A DNA stretch of 64,000 nt from Motilimonas eburnea (lineage in GTDB: Bacteria > Pseudomonadota > Gammaproteobacteria > Enterobacterales > CBDFNC01): the NCBI RefSeq assembly GCF_021295345.1, contig NZ_JAIMJB010000008.1:147354-211353 (forward strand), read 5' to 3'. The notes below the pieces were generated by a model. The model had not been told where the DNA came from and did no database searches. It saw only the letters and a list, made by a program, of their open reading frames with translations. This document shows, in pieces, positions 8,287-17,058 of this stretch (position 1 is its first letter; each line of letters opens with the position of its first letter). Both the position numbers and the translations under genes were made by a program.

Positions 8287-10377
8287 CTAGTATAGCTCTT
8301 CAGCTTTATTCGATACCTCTTGAAGTTCACCACTTTCCAGGCGAATAACCCGGTCGGCAGAACGGATCGTTTCCGGTCGGTGAGCAATAATCACACGGGT
8401 GATATTTAGACTCTTCAAAACCTCATTCACTCGCTGTTCGGAATTAATATCTAAATGTGAAGTGGCTTCATCAAGGAACAATATTCTGGGCTGTTGGTAC
8501 AGAGCTCTGGCGAGTAAAAGTCGCTGTTTTTGACCACCTGATAGTGCTGCTCCCATATCCCCTATCATAGAATTATATTGCATTGGCATTGCCTGAATAT
8601 CTTTATGCAATGCAGCCATCTTGGCACAATGGATGACACGCTGGATATCAAGGCCGGGATCGAACTGGGCAATATTCTCAGCGATTGAGCCAGATAAAAG
8701 CTCATCATCTTGCATAACTGCGGCTATTTGCTGCCTGTACTGTCTCTGTCCCAGCTGATTGGCTGGCAGGCCATCCAGTAATACTTTTCCTTCTGAAGGC
8801 TGATAAAGTCCAAGCATTATTTTCATAAGGGAGGTTTTGCCTCCACCAGAGGGGCCTACAATTGCGACAGACTCTCCCGCACGGATTTTAAGGTCGATAT
8901 TTTGAAACAGCCATGGCTCACCGGTGGCATAACGAAAACTCACCTGAGAAAGCGCCAGCTTTCCCTGAAGAGTATGTGATGACACCGCTTCCAGATGTTT
9001 CTCTTGCTCTGTCATTGCAATGTCAGCTAATCGCTCCAGGTGCAGACCCAGCATTTTAAACTCTATCAGCTTGTCGACTAATGAAGAGAAACGTTGAGTA
9101 AGCTGTCCCTTATATGACAGAAAGGCCATTAGCATTCCAACCGAAAATGTCTGTGTGGTGTCAGTTGCCATGATAAGCTGTGCGCCGAGATAGACCACTA
9201 AAATGTTTTCTACTCCAAACAACAGAGAATTAGCAATACGATAACCAATGTTTAGGCGTTCAATACGTACTCCCAGGTTCAGGGCCTCCATATAGTGATT
9301 TTGCCACAAAGCCTGACGCGACGTTTCTATCCCGAAAAGCTTGATCGTTTGAACGCCACGCACGCTTTCCATAAAGTTTGATTGCTCTTTTGCACCCGCA
9401 ACTATCACTTCTTCTGATAAGGCCCTGAGTGGGCGATACCAGCAAAGACGGATCACCAAATATAGCCCCATTGCTATGCAAACCACCGAAGCAAGCGTTG
9501 GGCTGTATATGAAAATCATACATAATGTAGTGATGGCCATCATCCCATCTATGATAGCTTCAACCATTGCATTGGTTATCATCCGCTTTACGTGTTGTAA
9601 TGACCCAAAGCGGGATACCACGTCGCCAATGTGCCGTTTAGCAAAATAATCCAGAGGCAGCCGGAGCATGTGATGAAATAAGTTAAATGCCAGTTGTTGA
9701 TTAAGGCTGGCGCCCAAATGCACCACCACATAACCACGAAAAGCCGTTGTCGCCACATTGAAAAGAAGCAGCATAGAAAAGCCAAGTGCTAATACAGTCA
9801 ACAGGCTTTGGTCATAACCTACTACGACTTCATCTAGCACCAGCTGCATGTAGTACGGCATAGCCAATGCAAAAATTTGTAAGATCATAGATAACAGAAG
9901 TAACTGAATTAATATTGGCTTAAGCCCGGTTACCCTTGACATAAACTGGGACAGTTTCATCTGCTTCCGTACATCTTTTTTCTCGAACCCTGGCGCAGGT
10001 GTAAGCTCAAGTGCAATACCAGTAAAGTGGTTGCTGGCTTCTTCCAGAGTGAGCACACGCCTTCCCATTGCCGGATCCTGAATAACAATTTTGCTGCGTG
10101 AAACAGACTCCAGAACGACAAAGTGATTCATGTCCCAATGCAAAATGCATGGCCGTTTTAATTGTTTTAATTGGTCTAGCTCAAGTTTCAATGCCCGGCC
10201 GGATAGCTTCAGAGCATCTGCAATCCCCATCAGCTGCTGCATATGCATGCCTTTTAAGGTTTGCGGGTGTTGCTGTCTTAAACTAATCAGATCACTCTTA
10301 TAACCGTAGTGATCTGCCACCATCGCGAGACAAGCCAGGCCACACTCTGCGGCTTCGGATTGTAGAATCGTTTTCAA
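8287..10377 (-). CDS. peptidase-containing ABC exporter for double-glycine peptides
   Basis: Bacteriocin-type exporter (PCAT), 696 residues from a TTG start at 10377 preceded by AGGAAG. The N-terminal C39 peptidase domain shows Gln6, Cys12, His85 and Asp101 (QDPA), the oxyanion residue and triad that cut leaders after Gly-Gly. A six-helix membrane domain follows (about 150-440). The nucleotide-binding domain has GPSGGGKTS (Walker A), LSGGQKQR (signature), ILFLDEATSHLD (Walker B) and IIAHRP. Last gene of the RiPP operon, 81 bases after the HlyD gene. It should cleave and export the peptide encoded at 16193-16381. Confidence 0.93.
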   Translation of the reverse strand: MKTILQSEAAECGLACLAMVADHYGYKSDLISLRQQHPQTLKGMHMQQLMGIADALKLSGRALKLELDQLKQLKRPCILHWDMNHFVVLESVSRSKIVIQDPAMGRRVLTLEEASNHFTGIALELTPAPGFEKKDVRKQMKLSQFMSRVTGLKPILIQLLLLSMILQIFALAMPYYMQLVLDEVVVGYDQSLLTVLALGFSMLLLFNVATTAFRGYVVVHLGASLNQQLAFNLFHHMLRLPLDYFAKRHIGDVVSRFGSLQHVKRMITNAMVEAIIDGMMAITTLCMIFIYSPTLASVVCIAMGLYLVIRLCWYRPLRALSEEVIVAGAKEQSNFMESVRGVQTIKLFGIETSRQALWQNHYMEALNLGVRIERLNIGYRIANSLLFGVENILVVYLGAQLIMATDTTQTFSVGMLMAFLSYKGQLTQRFSSLVDKLIEFKMLGLHLERLADIAMTEQEKHLEAVSSHTLQGKLALSQVSFRYATGEPWLFQNIDLKIRAGESVAIVGPSGGGKTSLMKIMLGLYQPSEGKVLLDGLPANQLGQRQYRQQIAAVMQDDELLSGSIAENIAQFDPGLDIQRVIHCAKMAALHKDIQAMPMQYNSMIGDMGAALSGGQKQRLLLARALYQQPRILFLDEATSHLDINSEQRVNEVLKSLNITRVIIAHRPETIRSADRVIRLESGELQEVSNKAEELY

Positions 10378-10458
10378 CTGGGTAATCTTCCTAATACGAT
10401 TGGTATTGCTCCAATGCTTTGTTTTTTGATGCTATTTCAGCACTTTCTGCCTGCCCAG

Positions 10459-11703
10459 CTAAACTAATATGCCACGTAAACTAAGCAGTGGCTCAAACAG
10501 CCATTCAACCAGCGAGCGCTTATCAATAAGAATTTCAGCTTCCAGTAACATCCCGGCCTGAAGAGGCATCACCTTTCCATAGGCCTGAATGCCTTGCTTG
10601 TTGAGTTTTGCTTTTACCCGGTATACTGGCTCTGTAAAACGTATTGGCAATGTGACTTCGTTGGGCAGTAAAATATTCTCTGATGTTTCAAATATGTTCG
10701 CATCAAGCATGCCAAACTTTTGATATGGAAAGGCTTCAAGTTTGATTTTTGTCTCTTGCCCTTCTTCAATAAAGCCAAATGCACGGGTTGGGATGAAAAG
10801 CTCAGCGTACAATTCAGCCCCTTCGGGTAACAGGCTTACCATATATTGCTGTGGTTTGAGTAGCTGCCCTTCCTTAACATCAAGTACTGTAACCCGCCCG
10901 GATTTTGACGCAGAAATGATCACCTCTTTCTGGCCAGTCAAAGCTGTTAGCCGTGCCCGAGCTTTGGATTCATTCAATTGTAATTTCTGAAGCTCGGTTT
11001 CCAGCTCAAGTGGTAATCGTTCAGTTGTAAGGTTGAGCTCTTGTCTCTCAAGCTCTAATCTTGTTTGATTCAAATGAAACTTCGAGATCTCTTGTTCCAG
11101 AGAGAGCAAAAGGTCCTGCTGGTTTTCAACCATCTGTTTATTTGCAAAGCCATCAGCATGCAAATTATCTAAACGATTTAATTGTTTTTTTGCTAGTTTA
11201 AGTCTTGATTGAGTTTGCTGAGCCTGTAATTGGTGAAGCTGGATTTGGGTGTTCAGGTTATTTATTCTTTTTTCGTATTCTTTTGCTCGCTTTTGATAAA
11301 TAAGTAGTAGTTTATTTTGCTGTGCCTGAATGATAGCTAATTGCTGATGAATTTCATTTCTTTGCAAATTATTTAGATCATCTCCGGAAGCTGTGCGGTG
11401 ACGGTACTCTAGCTTAAACATTGGCTGGCCTGCCTCTAGGTGCTGTCCTTCTTTTACAAACATCTGGGAAACATATGCGCTACCTGGAGCAAAGATTTTG
11501 ATGATCCCCTGGTTGGGGATTAGGTATCCGTTGACTTTCTGTTTTTTATGATAGTTTGAGCTTGTAAGAAATGCTGTACTAGTAATTAGCATAACAACAA
11601 GCAAAAGAAAAAATACTTTGTAACTTAGAGGTTGAGCCAAATTGACGTCGCCCCAAAGTTTGTCATGCTGATTTTTACTGACTTCTTTTCTAAATAATGA
11701 CAC
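10459..11703 (-). CDS. HlyD-family adaptor of the peptide exporter
   Basis: A 414-residue membrane fusion protein, GTG start at 11703. A short cytoplasmic N-terminus precedes one transmembrane helix (VFFLLLVVMLITSTAFL, about 30-47). A lipoyl half (NGYLIPNQGIIKIFAPGSAYV) follows, then a long coiled-coil hairpin rich in Gln and Leu (about 115-250), the second lipoyl half and a C-terminal barrel. It would bridge the peptidase-ABC exporter to an outer-membrane channel, as CvaA does for CvaB. It sits just upstream of the exporter gene. Codon and base use is less AT-rich than in the modification genes that precede it. Confidence 0.9.
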   Translation of the reverse strand: MSLFRKEVSKNQHDKLWGDVNLAQPLSYKVFFLLLVVMLITSTAFLTSSNYHKKQKVNGYLIPNQGIIKIFAPGSAYVSQMFVKEGQHLEAGQPMFKLEYRHRTASGDDLNNLQRNEIHQQLAIIQAQQNKLLLIYQKRAKEYEKRINNLNTQIQLHQLQAQQTQSRLKLAKKQLNRLDNLHADGFANKQMVENQQDLLLSLEQEISKFHLNQTRLELERQELNLTTERLPLELETELQKLQLNESKARARLTALTGQKEVIISASKSGRVTVLDVKEGQLLKPQQYMVSLLPEGAELYAELFIPTRAFGFIEEGQETKIKLEAFPYQKFGMLDANIFETSENILLPNEVTLPIRFTEPVYRVKAKLNKQGIQAYGKVMPLQAGMLLEAEILIDKRSLVEWLFEPLLSLRGILV

Positions 11704-11894
11704 AGGGTATACTACCTGAAAAAAGGTGTGACTTTAACTGTTTGATAAAGGTTTTAAATTGCCTCTTGATTATATCTTCATTTGATGTTTATCATTGCAA
11801 GAGTCCTTATTCTGTATTTTTCGTATTAACTGCATACTCGCCATCTGATCTTACAAACCATATCCCATATCCTAGGCTCAAGGGGGTAAGGTTA

Positions 11895-13343
11895 TCAGCA
11901 AATTTTACCTGCTATGTACCCAAATACAGAGCCTAACATTAATCCGGTGCCACCAGCATAATTATGATAGTGTGCCCCTCCTACTATTTCACCACACGCA
12001 TACAGTCCTTTTATTGGAGTGTTATTTGAAGATAATACTTGAGCGTGTTCATTTATTTTTATTCCACCGTAGGTGAAGGTTAACCCTGTAACTACGGGAC
12101 ATATGAAAAAAGGAGGTTGAATGATTTTTATTGACCAGTTTGACTTAGGGATAAGTAACCCATTTGTAGTTAGTCCGTCTTTCTTCACAAACTCACTGGA
12201 TTCAACTTCAATTGAGGCGTTAAACTCATCTATCTCCTTGGCTAAGGTATCTTCTCTAATACCAAAATGACTAGCTAATTTTGATAATTCATTAGAGCAA
12301 ACCATCCCACTGTTCACAAAATACCCCTTAGGTAGTAAGGCGGCTGTTCTACTGTCAAATATTTGATAACAAATTCTATTTGGCTGCTTTAAAATTTCAC
12401 CACCAAGTTTTGCATACAGGAAATTTGGATTATCTTCACCTTCATCAAAGAATCTTTTACCTACTTGGTTGACTGTTATTCCTAAATTAAAACAATACCT
12501 CGAGTTGAGTTGAACTTGTTCATGATCACCTGGTAATGAGTAAGGCGAAATATTAACTCCTTGGGGAGTTGAATGACAACCCTTTTTATCTCCGTAAAAT
12601 ATTGCCCCGGCTTTTATAGCAGCGTAAATCCCTTCGCCTGTGTTAAAGGGAACCCCTCGAACCGGAACATTTGACCACAAAAAACCAAGATTTTCTGCAA
12701 CCTTTAATGAGTTAGCCTGAAAACCACCACACGCAAGCACTATTGATTTACATAAAATATTATTTTCAATAATGGTGTTGTTTGTTGAAAATGAAACTCC
12801 AGCAATGGTTGAGTTATCGAAAATGATATTGTTAAGCTTGCTTTCGTATAATATTTTCACTCCCAATGACTCAGCTACGGAGAAATTTTTTTCTTGTAAA
12901 GTTGCTCCTCCTCCTTTAATCCTTATAGGAACACTTCCCTCGAGAATATTCGGTTTAACTTCCCATCTATGGCCGAGAGAATATAACCACTTTATAACAT
13001 TGTAGGAGTGTTCCGATAACGTTTTAGATAGCTCTTGGCATGCCATACCCTTCGAGGATTTCATAATATCATCGTAAAAATTACTTGGCGAGTATGGGTA
13101 ATATTTCGACTTAATAAGCATTTCTGTTTGCTTTGGGCAATCAGTTAACTCACATAGTTCAAACAAGTTAGAATGAGTAAACCTGAAGTTCATTGTTAAG
13201 CTACTGTTACCACCCCTGTTTACTTTAGGGCTTTTTTCGAGAATTACAACAGATTTACCCTTTTGTGCAGCTGAAATTGCTGCGCATAAACCCGCGTTAC
13301 CAGCACCAATAACAACTACATCACAACTAATAGTTTTTATCAT
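11895..13343 (-). CDS. FAD-dependent oxidoreductase of the RiPP operon
   Basis: A flavoprotein of the fumarate reductase / tricarballylate dehydrogenase superfamily, 482 residues. The N-terminus has the dinucleotide motif DVVVIGAGNAGLCAAISAA and later EKSPKVNRGGNS. The C-terminus has GGIKINEHAQVL and GLYACGEIVGG, the conserved FAD-contacting blocks. ATG 13343 overlaps the GNAT stop as ATGA, indicating translational coupling, so the longer frame from 13358 is rejected. In this operon it probably oxidises or reduces the peptide. It is not related to the FMN azoline dehydrogenases usually paired with YcaO, which is unusual. The reaction is inferred, not known. Confidence 0.85.
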   Translation of the reverse strand: MIKTISCDVVVIGAGNAGLCAAISAAQKGKSVVILEKSPKVNRGGNSSLTMNFRFTHSNLFELCELTDCPKQTEMLIKSKYYPYSPSNFYDDIMKSSKGMACQELSKTLSEHSYNVIKWLYSLGHRWEVKPNILEGSVPIRIKGGGATLQEKNFSVAESLGVKILYESKLNNIIFDNSTIAGVSFSTNNTIIENNILCKSIVLACGGFQANSLKVAENLGFLWSNVPVRGVPFNTGEGIYAAIKAGAIFYGDKKGCHSTPQGVNISPYSLPGDHEQVQLNSRYCFNLGITVNQVGKRFFDEGEDNPNFLYAKLGGEILKQPNRICYQIFDSRTAALLPKGYFVNSGMVCSNELSKLASHFGIREDTLAKEIDEFNASIEVESSEFVKKDGLTTNGLLIPKSNWSIKIIQPPFFICPVVTGLTFTYGGIKINEHAQVLSSNNTPIKGLYACGEIVGGAHYHNYAGGTGLMLGSVFGYIAGKIC

Positions 13344-14029
13344 TTTTGCTTTGACCACTCTAACCTTACAAACTCACCGACTTCTATAAAACCAAAGCTA
13401 TTATATAGATTAATAGCTGTTTCATTTCTTGCATCAACGTGTAGGAAATTTGCTAATCTCCTATCACATAGCTCCTGTAATAAAATTGAAGAATGCCCAC
13501 GTCTTCTATGATGAGGGCTAGTATAAACATAGCTGATACATCTATAATTAAAAATGCTACGCGTTGCTGCAGCCATGCTAATGGCTCTTCCCTTCTCCTC
13601 GTAAAATATAAAGTCATTCTCGTTTTTTTGTAGCACTTTGATTGCATCAATATCACTTATTTCTCTATTTAAAACATCATTGTAAAATGCTCTTACTAAG
13701 GAAATCTTAGAGCGATCTAAGTTGTTATCTTTTTTGTTATGATTTTTTATTTCAATATTTTTGTGAAAAATTTTTATGTTACTCTTTGAAATGTTGTTAA
13801 TATTGTTCTTGGTTAGTTTTTCTGAAACAAAGTCTAATAAATCAACACGAAACTCTATAGCGGAAAAATTAACTGCGAAAATATTAATACATTTCTCTAG
13901 ATCTTCTATAGAGCAATCTCTATGTATAATTATGTTTTTTTTGTGATGCCTAACTAACGATTCGCTCAGTGGCCATTCAAGTCGGCTAGCATCAGGGTTA
14001 TAATAACGGTTGTTGAGTAATTTGTTCAT
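13340..14029 (-). CDS. GNAT-family acetyltransferase of the RiPP operon
   Basis: 229 residues. The C-terminal half has the GNAT signature: beta-strand ISYVYTSPHHRRRGHSSILLQEL (acetyl-CoA pyrophosphate loop RRRGHS, Q/RxxGxG-like) followed by LHVDARNETAINLYNSFGF. The N-terminal half is variable. Start ATG 14029 overlaps the YcaO stop by one base (TAATG), so translation is coupled. The likely role is acetylation of the modified peptide (N-terminus or a side chain) or self-protection; neither is shown by the sequence. The gene is strongly AT-rich like the other modification genes. Confidence 0.8.
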   Translation of the reverse strand: MNKLLNNRYYNPDASRLEWPLSESLVRHHKKNIIIHRDCSIEDLEKCINIFAVNFSAIEFRVDLLDFVSEKLTKNNINNISKSNIKIFHKNIEIKNHNKKDNNLDRSKISLVRAFYNDVLNREISDIDAIKVLQKNENDFIFYEEKGRAISMAAATRSIFNYRCISYVYTSPHHRRRGHSSILLQELCDRRLANFLHVDARNETAINLYNSFGFIEVGEFVRLEWSKQK

Positions 14030-15009
14030 TAGCAAAATGGATCTTCAATTGTAAATCTAGAAAACTTTCTCCTACAACTTAGCTTATCCTCAGCTTCTGC
14101 AATTCTCACTCTGCAAAGGTATAAACCTTCATTGTCAAATAGGTCATAGATAGAGATGTTTGGCTTGGAGGAGAATGTATTTTCTAAAATTGTATTTGCA
14201 TTGAAATCAATGTGGCGATCGACATTGTTTTTTGTTCCTCTAATTTTCTTATCTAATTCAAGCAGTATTTTAGAGCTCTCAAAATCGAAAATTCTATTTA
14301 ACTTCAATAATGATTCATTATTGTTCCCGTGATCAGCTCGTGGAATGTTTACGCAAAAATTACAATATAAATGCAAAGATTCAGCTTTAGATTTTTCCAT
14401 TGCTTCATTAATGCTACTTCGCACAGATGAGCCAAAATATACTCTTTCATCACAAATAAAACAAGCAATTACAAAAGGTATGCTTTCATTTATGATATAA
14501 TAGTTAATAACTTGGTTGTGTGCGATATATTCAGTATCAATTAGGTAGAGGCCTTTTTCATAGTACCAAGCTTCACACAGCAGGTGTCTTTCTATAACTT
14601 CAAAGAGTGCATTTACAATGGCACAATCTCTATCCTCGTGAATGGCCAAACCATTAGCAGAGGTTATCCTTTTTCCATCTTTATCAAATTGCCTAATTAA
14701 AATATTCGAAGCCGGAGTAAAACCTACACTTAACCCAGAGTAATAACATCGACCCTCAAAACCTTTTGATAACCTTTCAGGTGAAAAAAAACATTCATGC
14801 GATAGCATTCTCTCAAGGATTTCAAACGATGATATTTTAATGCATTTTTCTTCATCGTATCCCTCTGAATGACCATGAAAGGCTTCTGTTTTTTTATCAA
14901 TCGTAATTGCAGCAGTGCTATCAACAATAATAAGATTACTTATTGATGGGTGATTATAAATAAACGAGACAATAGGGACTCCATAAAATATCAGTTCTAC
15001 TCTCTTCAT
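14029..15009 (-). CDS. YcaO-domain cyclodehydratase-like enzyme
   Basis: A 326-residue YcaO protein that would activate peptide backbone amides with ATP, forming azolines or related changes. It shows SFEILERML (61-69, the first E..ER block), SANGLAIHED (about 117-126) followed by FEVIERH (136-142), and SSVRSSINEAMEKSKAES near 218-235, matching the ATP and Mg binding blocks. The C-terminus ends DPFC and lacks the PxPxP tail common in azoline-forming YcaOs. No E1-like or ocin-ThiF partner gene is present. Start ATG 15009 overlaps the HExxH stop as ATGA. Confidence 0.85.
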   Translation of the reverse strand: MKRVELIFYGVPIVSFIYNHPSISNLIIVDSTAAITIDKKTEAFHGHSEGYDEEKCIKISSFEILERMLSHECFFSPERLSKGFEGRCYYSGLSVGFTPASNILIRQFDKDGKRITSANGLAIHEDRDCAIVNALFEVIERHLLCEAWYYEKGLYLIDTEYIAHNQVINYYIINESIPFVIACFICDERVYFGSSVRSSINEAMEKSKAESLHLYCNFCVNIPRADHGNNNESLLKLNRIFDFESSKILLELDKKIRGTKNNVDRHIDFNANTILENTFSSKPNISIYDLFDNEGLYLCRVRIAEAEDKLSCRRKFSRFTIEDPFC

Positions 15010-15983
15010 AGCATTGAACATTCGTTAAAGGAGTCTCGTATCTTCTTGCCATTCTCAGTGAAATTTGCTTTATCTGAAAGCACTTCATTAATCCCTATTT
15101 CTAGTTGTAGGCGGCATAACTGTAACCTGTCTCTAAACCTTTTATCATAACCATTTAAAGATGCGGTTTTAAAGAAACGTACCATTCGAGATAATACAAA
15201 TGTTGCATGAAACACTCCTCGCAGTGGACGCATTTCGTTCCTGATTGGTGCTCTAAATATTTTCTCATCGTCACAGTTTAAGGTTAGTTTATCAAGATGA
15301 AATAATGCCTCAAGCTTGAGGTGAGACACTTCATGAATTATATGTTCAATCCAATAAGCTACTTGATCGTCTTCTTTTTCTGGAACTCTAAGCCAAATTG
15401 CACCGAATACTTTTGATGAAGTATCTCCCCGCAGGACCCTGCCTTGAAATATCTTTATGTCGGTTAGGTAAGCTTCAACCTCAGAATAAATACATGGTGT
15501 CTGCTCCTTTATCAAATTCAAGGCCACTTCAATATTTTTTTTGTGAAAGTCCAATTCGGAATTATTTAATATGGGTCTAACGATTGTCGATTCATTCCTA
15601 ATGTTTTTTCGCTCATAGCTCCTCAGGTAATTTATGTAGTTCCACTCCCAATCTTCTGAACAAATACTTGATATTTCAATTTTCTCACTTATTATCTCGT
15701 TTCCTATTGCAATCTTAATTTTTGATAATGAATCAAGAATTCCTGTAATGTCACCAGACTTCATGGAGCATGACAATTCATAGAATGCAAAAATGAACTT
15801 CGGTGACAATTTTTTTTCGTTAACGATAGAATCGAGTATTTCATTTATATCCGATAATTCTAAACCCAGTTTGGTTTCACACATCGAAGTGTAGATCTTC
15901 CATAAGTCAACTTGAAATTCACGAAGCTTCCTTGCTGTTGATTTGTTTGCCTTAGGGTTTGGTATAGAAGTAAAAATTTCCAT
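15006..15983 (-). CDS. HExxH-type putative peptide beta-hydroxylase
   Basis: 325 residues with IIHEVSHLKLEAL (HExxH at 217-221) and, after a loop, RNEMRPLRGVFHATFVL (RPLRGVFH at 252-259, His259 probable third ligand). This arrangement matches the RiPP-associated HEXXH modification family (mod_HExxH, reported as alpha-ketoglutarate dependent peptide beta-hydroxylases) rather than a protease. The N-terminal half is helical and may bind the leader. ATG 15983 is preferred over TTG 15992. It is the first enzyme gene after the precursor and is coupled to YcaO. It would hydroxylate a side chain of the core peptide (inference). Confidence 0.8.
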   Translation of the reverse strand: MEIFTSIPNPKANKSTARKLREFQVDLWKIYTSMCETKLGLELSDINEILDSIVNEKKLSPKFIFAFYELSCSMKSGDITGILDSLSKIKIAIGNEIISEKIEISSICSEDWEWNYINYLRSYERKNIRNESTIVRPILNNSELDFHKKNIEVALNLIKEQTPCIYSEVEAYLTDIKIFQGRVLRGDTSSKVFGAIWLRVPEKEDDQVAYWIEHIIHEVSHLKLEALFHLDKLTLNCDDEKIFRAPIRNEMRPLRGVFHATFVLSRMVRFFKTASLNGYDKRFRDRLQLCRLQLEIGINEVLSDKANFTENGKKIRDSFNECSML

Positions 15984-16156
15984 TATTGGCAAAGTCCTAA
16001 AAAATTAATAAAAGTAGTTTTTTACACATAAAGGATGTTTTCGAAACTGTTATAATTCCAAAATGGGAAGCGTGGGTATGAAAGGTATTACGCATGCGAA
16101 AATGGCTAAAGGTTCTTTTCTAATTTGAACAAAATTAAAGACACTAATTAAAGTTG

Positions 16157-16180
16157 AAAAGGCACCAACTTGGTAGTGCC
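16157..16180 (-). terminator. attenuating hairpin after the precursor gene
   Basis: On the minus strand GGCACTA pairs with TGGTGCC around a short loop (7 bp including one G-T pair) and is followed by TTTT. It sits just after the precursor stop and before the first enzyme gene. This placement is typical of partial terminators that let the precursor be made in excess over its enzymes. Confidence 0.6.
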
Positions 16181-16192
16181 TAAATTCAATTG

Positions 16193-16381
16193 CTAGTCTT
16201 CTTGCATATTTACAGCAGGGGCGGTAGCTAGTGAGTCTAAATTGACAAAATCAACAGCCACAACTGATGACAAATCAACTTTATTACCAAACTGTATCTG
16301 ATAATCAGAAGTTGATGAAACGGTTTGTGAAGCAAAGCCTCCCGAAACTTTTTGGATTTCTTCTTTATTTATTTTTTTCAT
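16193..16381 (-). CDS. double-glycine RiPP precursor peptide
   Basis: 62 residues. The leader MKKINKEEIQKVSGG is a classic double-glycine leader (acidic/basic helix, Val at -4, Gly-Gly at 14-15), and cleavage would release a 47-residue core. The core begins FASQTVSSTSDYQIQ and is rich in Ser, Thr, Asp and Val, with no Cys, so thiazoles or lanthionines cannot form. Ser/Thr oxazolines, backbone changes or hydroxylated Asp/Asn/Gln are possible. ATG 16381 is chosen because the leader starts there; the in-frame extension to 16453 runs into the promoter. It sits first in the operon that ends with the peptidase exporter. Confidence 0.85.
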   Translation of the reverse strand: MKKINKEEIQKVSGGFASQTVSSTSDYQIQFGNKVDLSSVVAVDFVNLDSLATAPAVNMQED

Positions 16382-16434
16382 ATTTCCATATACCTTGATA
16401 CTATTTAATATTTCATTTTTAAAATAAACGCGTG

Positions 16435-16448
16435 ACAAAATATTTTGT
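16435..16448. promoter_or_regulatory. 14-bp palindrome upstream of precursor gene
   Basis: ACAAAATATTTTGT is a perfect palindrome 54 bases upstream of the precursor ATG. On the minus strand it directly follows and overlaps TTGACA, a good -35 box, so it could be an operator for the RiPP operon. No regulator gene is adjacent, so the binding protein is unknown. Confidence 0.4.
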
Positions 16449-17058
16449 GTCAAAGTTTTATCACTTATTTACAAAAAAATAGTATCATTTGTTCTGGATC
16501 AATGCAATGGTAAATGCTTGAGTTATTTATCAAATGTGGGTCTTGCAATTGAGGAGCTGGTTGGTGCTGTGTTGGTCGAACGCAATCGGACACCTTTAGT
16601 TGAGATATTTGAAGTCTACTGCTGCAGAGCCTCTGCTCGTTAACTGTAATCGCTCAACACCGTAGCAATGCACGCAACACCTAAAAAGCAAATAACCACA
16701 TAGCGCGCCACCTTGCTGATTGACAATGTGCTCTGTTCTAACTTTTAACAGCAGGATAGTTTATTTTAGTTAGCCTTTGCAGTTGTTTTCCCTGATGATA
16801 AATTAGTAGCTTGATAAGCACTTCTTGTCCACAGTGTATAGTTAGTGGCTTGCCCCTGATATTACTTGCCCTTCCCTCTCAGGTGTTATCTATCCACAGT
16901 GTATAGATTGTGATTTCTGTGAAATCTGTAATGTTAACCAGAATAACTACCCTACTATATTTCATATCTAATTTACCCCTGATAATGGTGTTTATCAGGG
17001 GTAAAGTTGTGCTATCTTAAAGACTTGGGTATAATGGCTTGTTTTTGGCAATCCGTGT
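16449..17058. other. noncoding region between RiPP operon and recombinase module
   Basis: About 600 bases without a convincing gene. Plus-strand codons near 16520-16640 read LSYLSNVGLAIEELVGA then VLVERNRTPLVEI, which resembles the helix-turn-helix edge of a LysR regulator and may be a decayed fragment (weak). A 14-base direct repeat, TCCACAGTGTATAG, occurs at 16828-16841 and 16893-16906. Both copies are preceded by TTGTCCACA/CTATCCACA-like DnaA-box relatives. A long inverted repeat follows at 16972-17005. Confidence 0.35.
16972..17005. repeat. 14-bp perfect inverted repeat
   Basis: TTTACCCCTGATAA (16972-16985) and its exact complement (16992-17005) flank a 6-base loop. There is no T-run, so it is not a clear terminator. 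It lies just upstream of the DUF2913-like gene and the tyrosine recombinase. It could be an operator, a recombination-associated site or a transcription-stalling hairpin. Confidence 0.6.
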
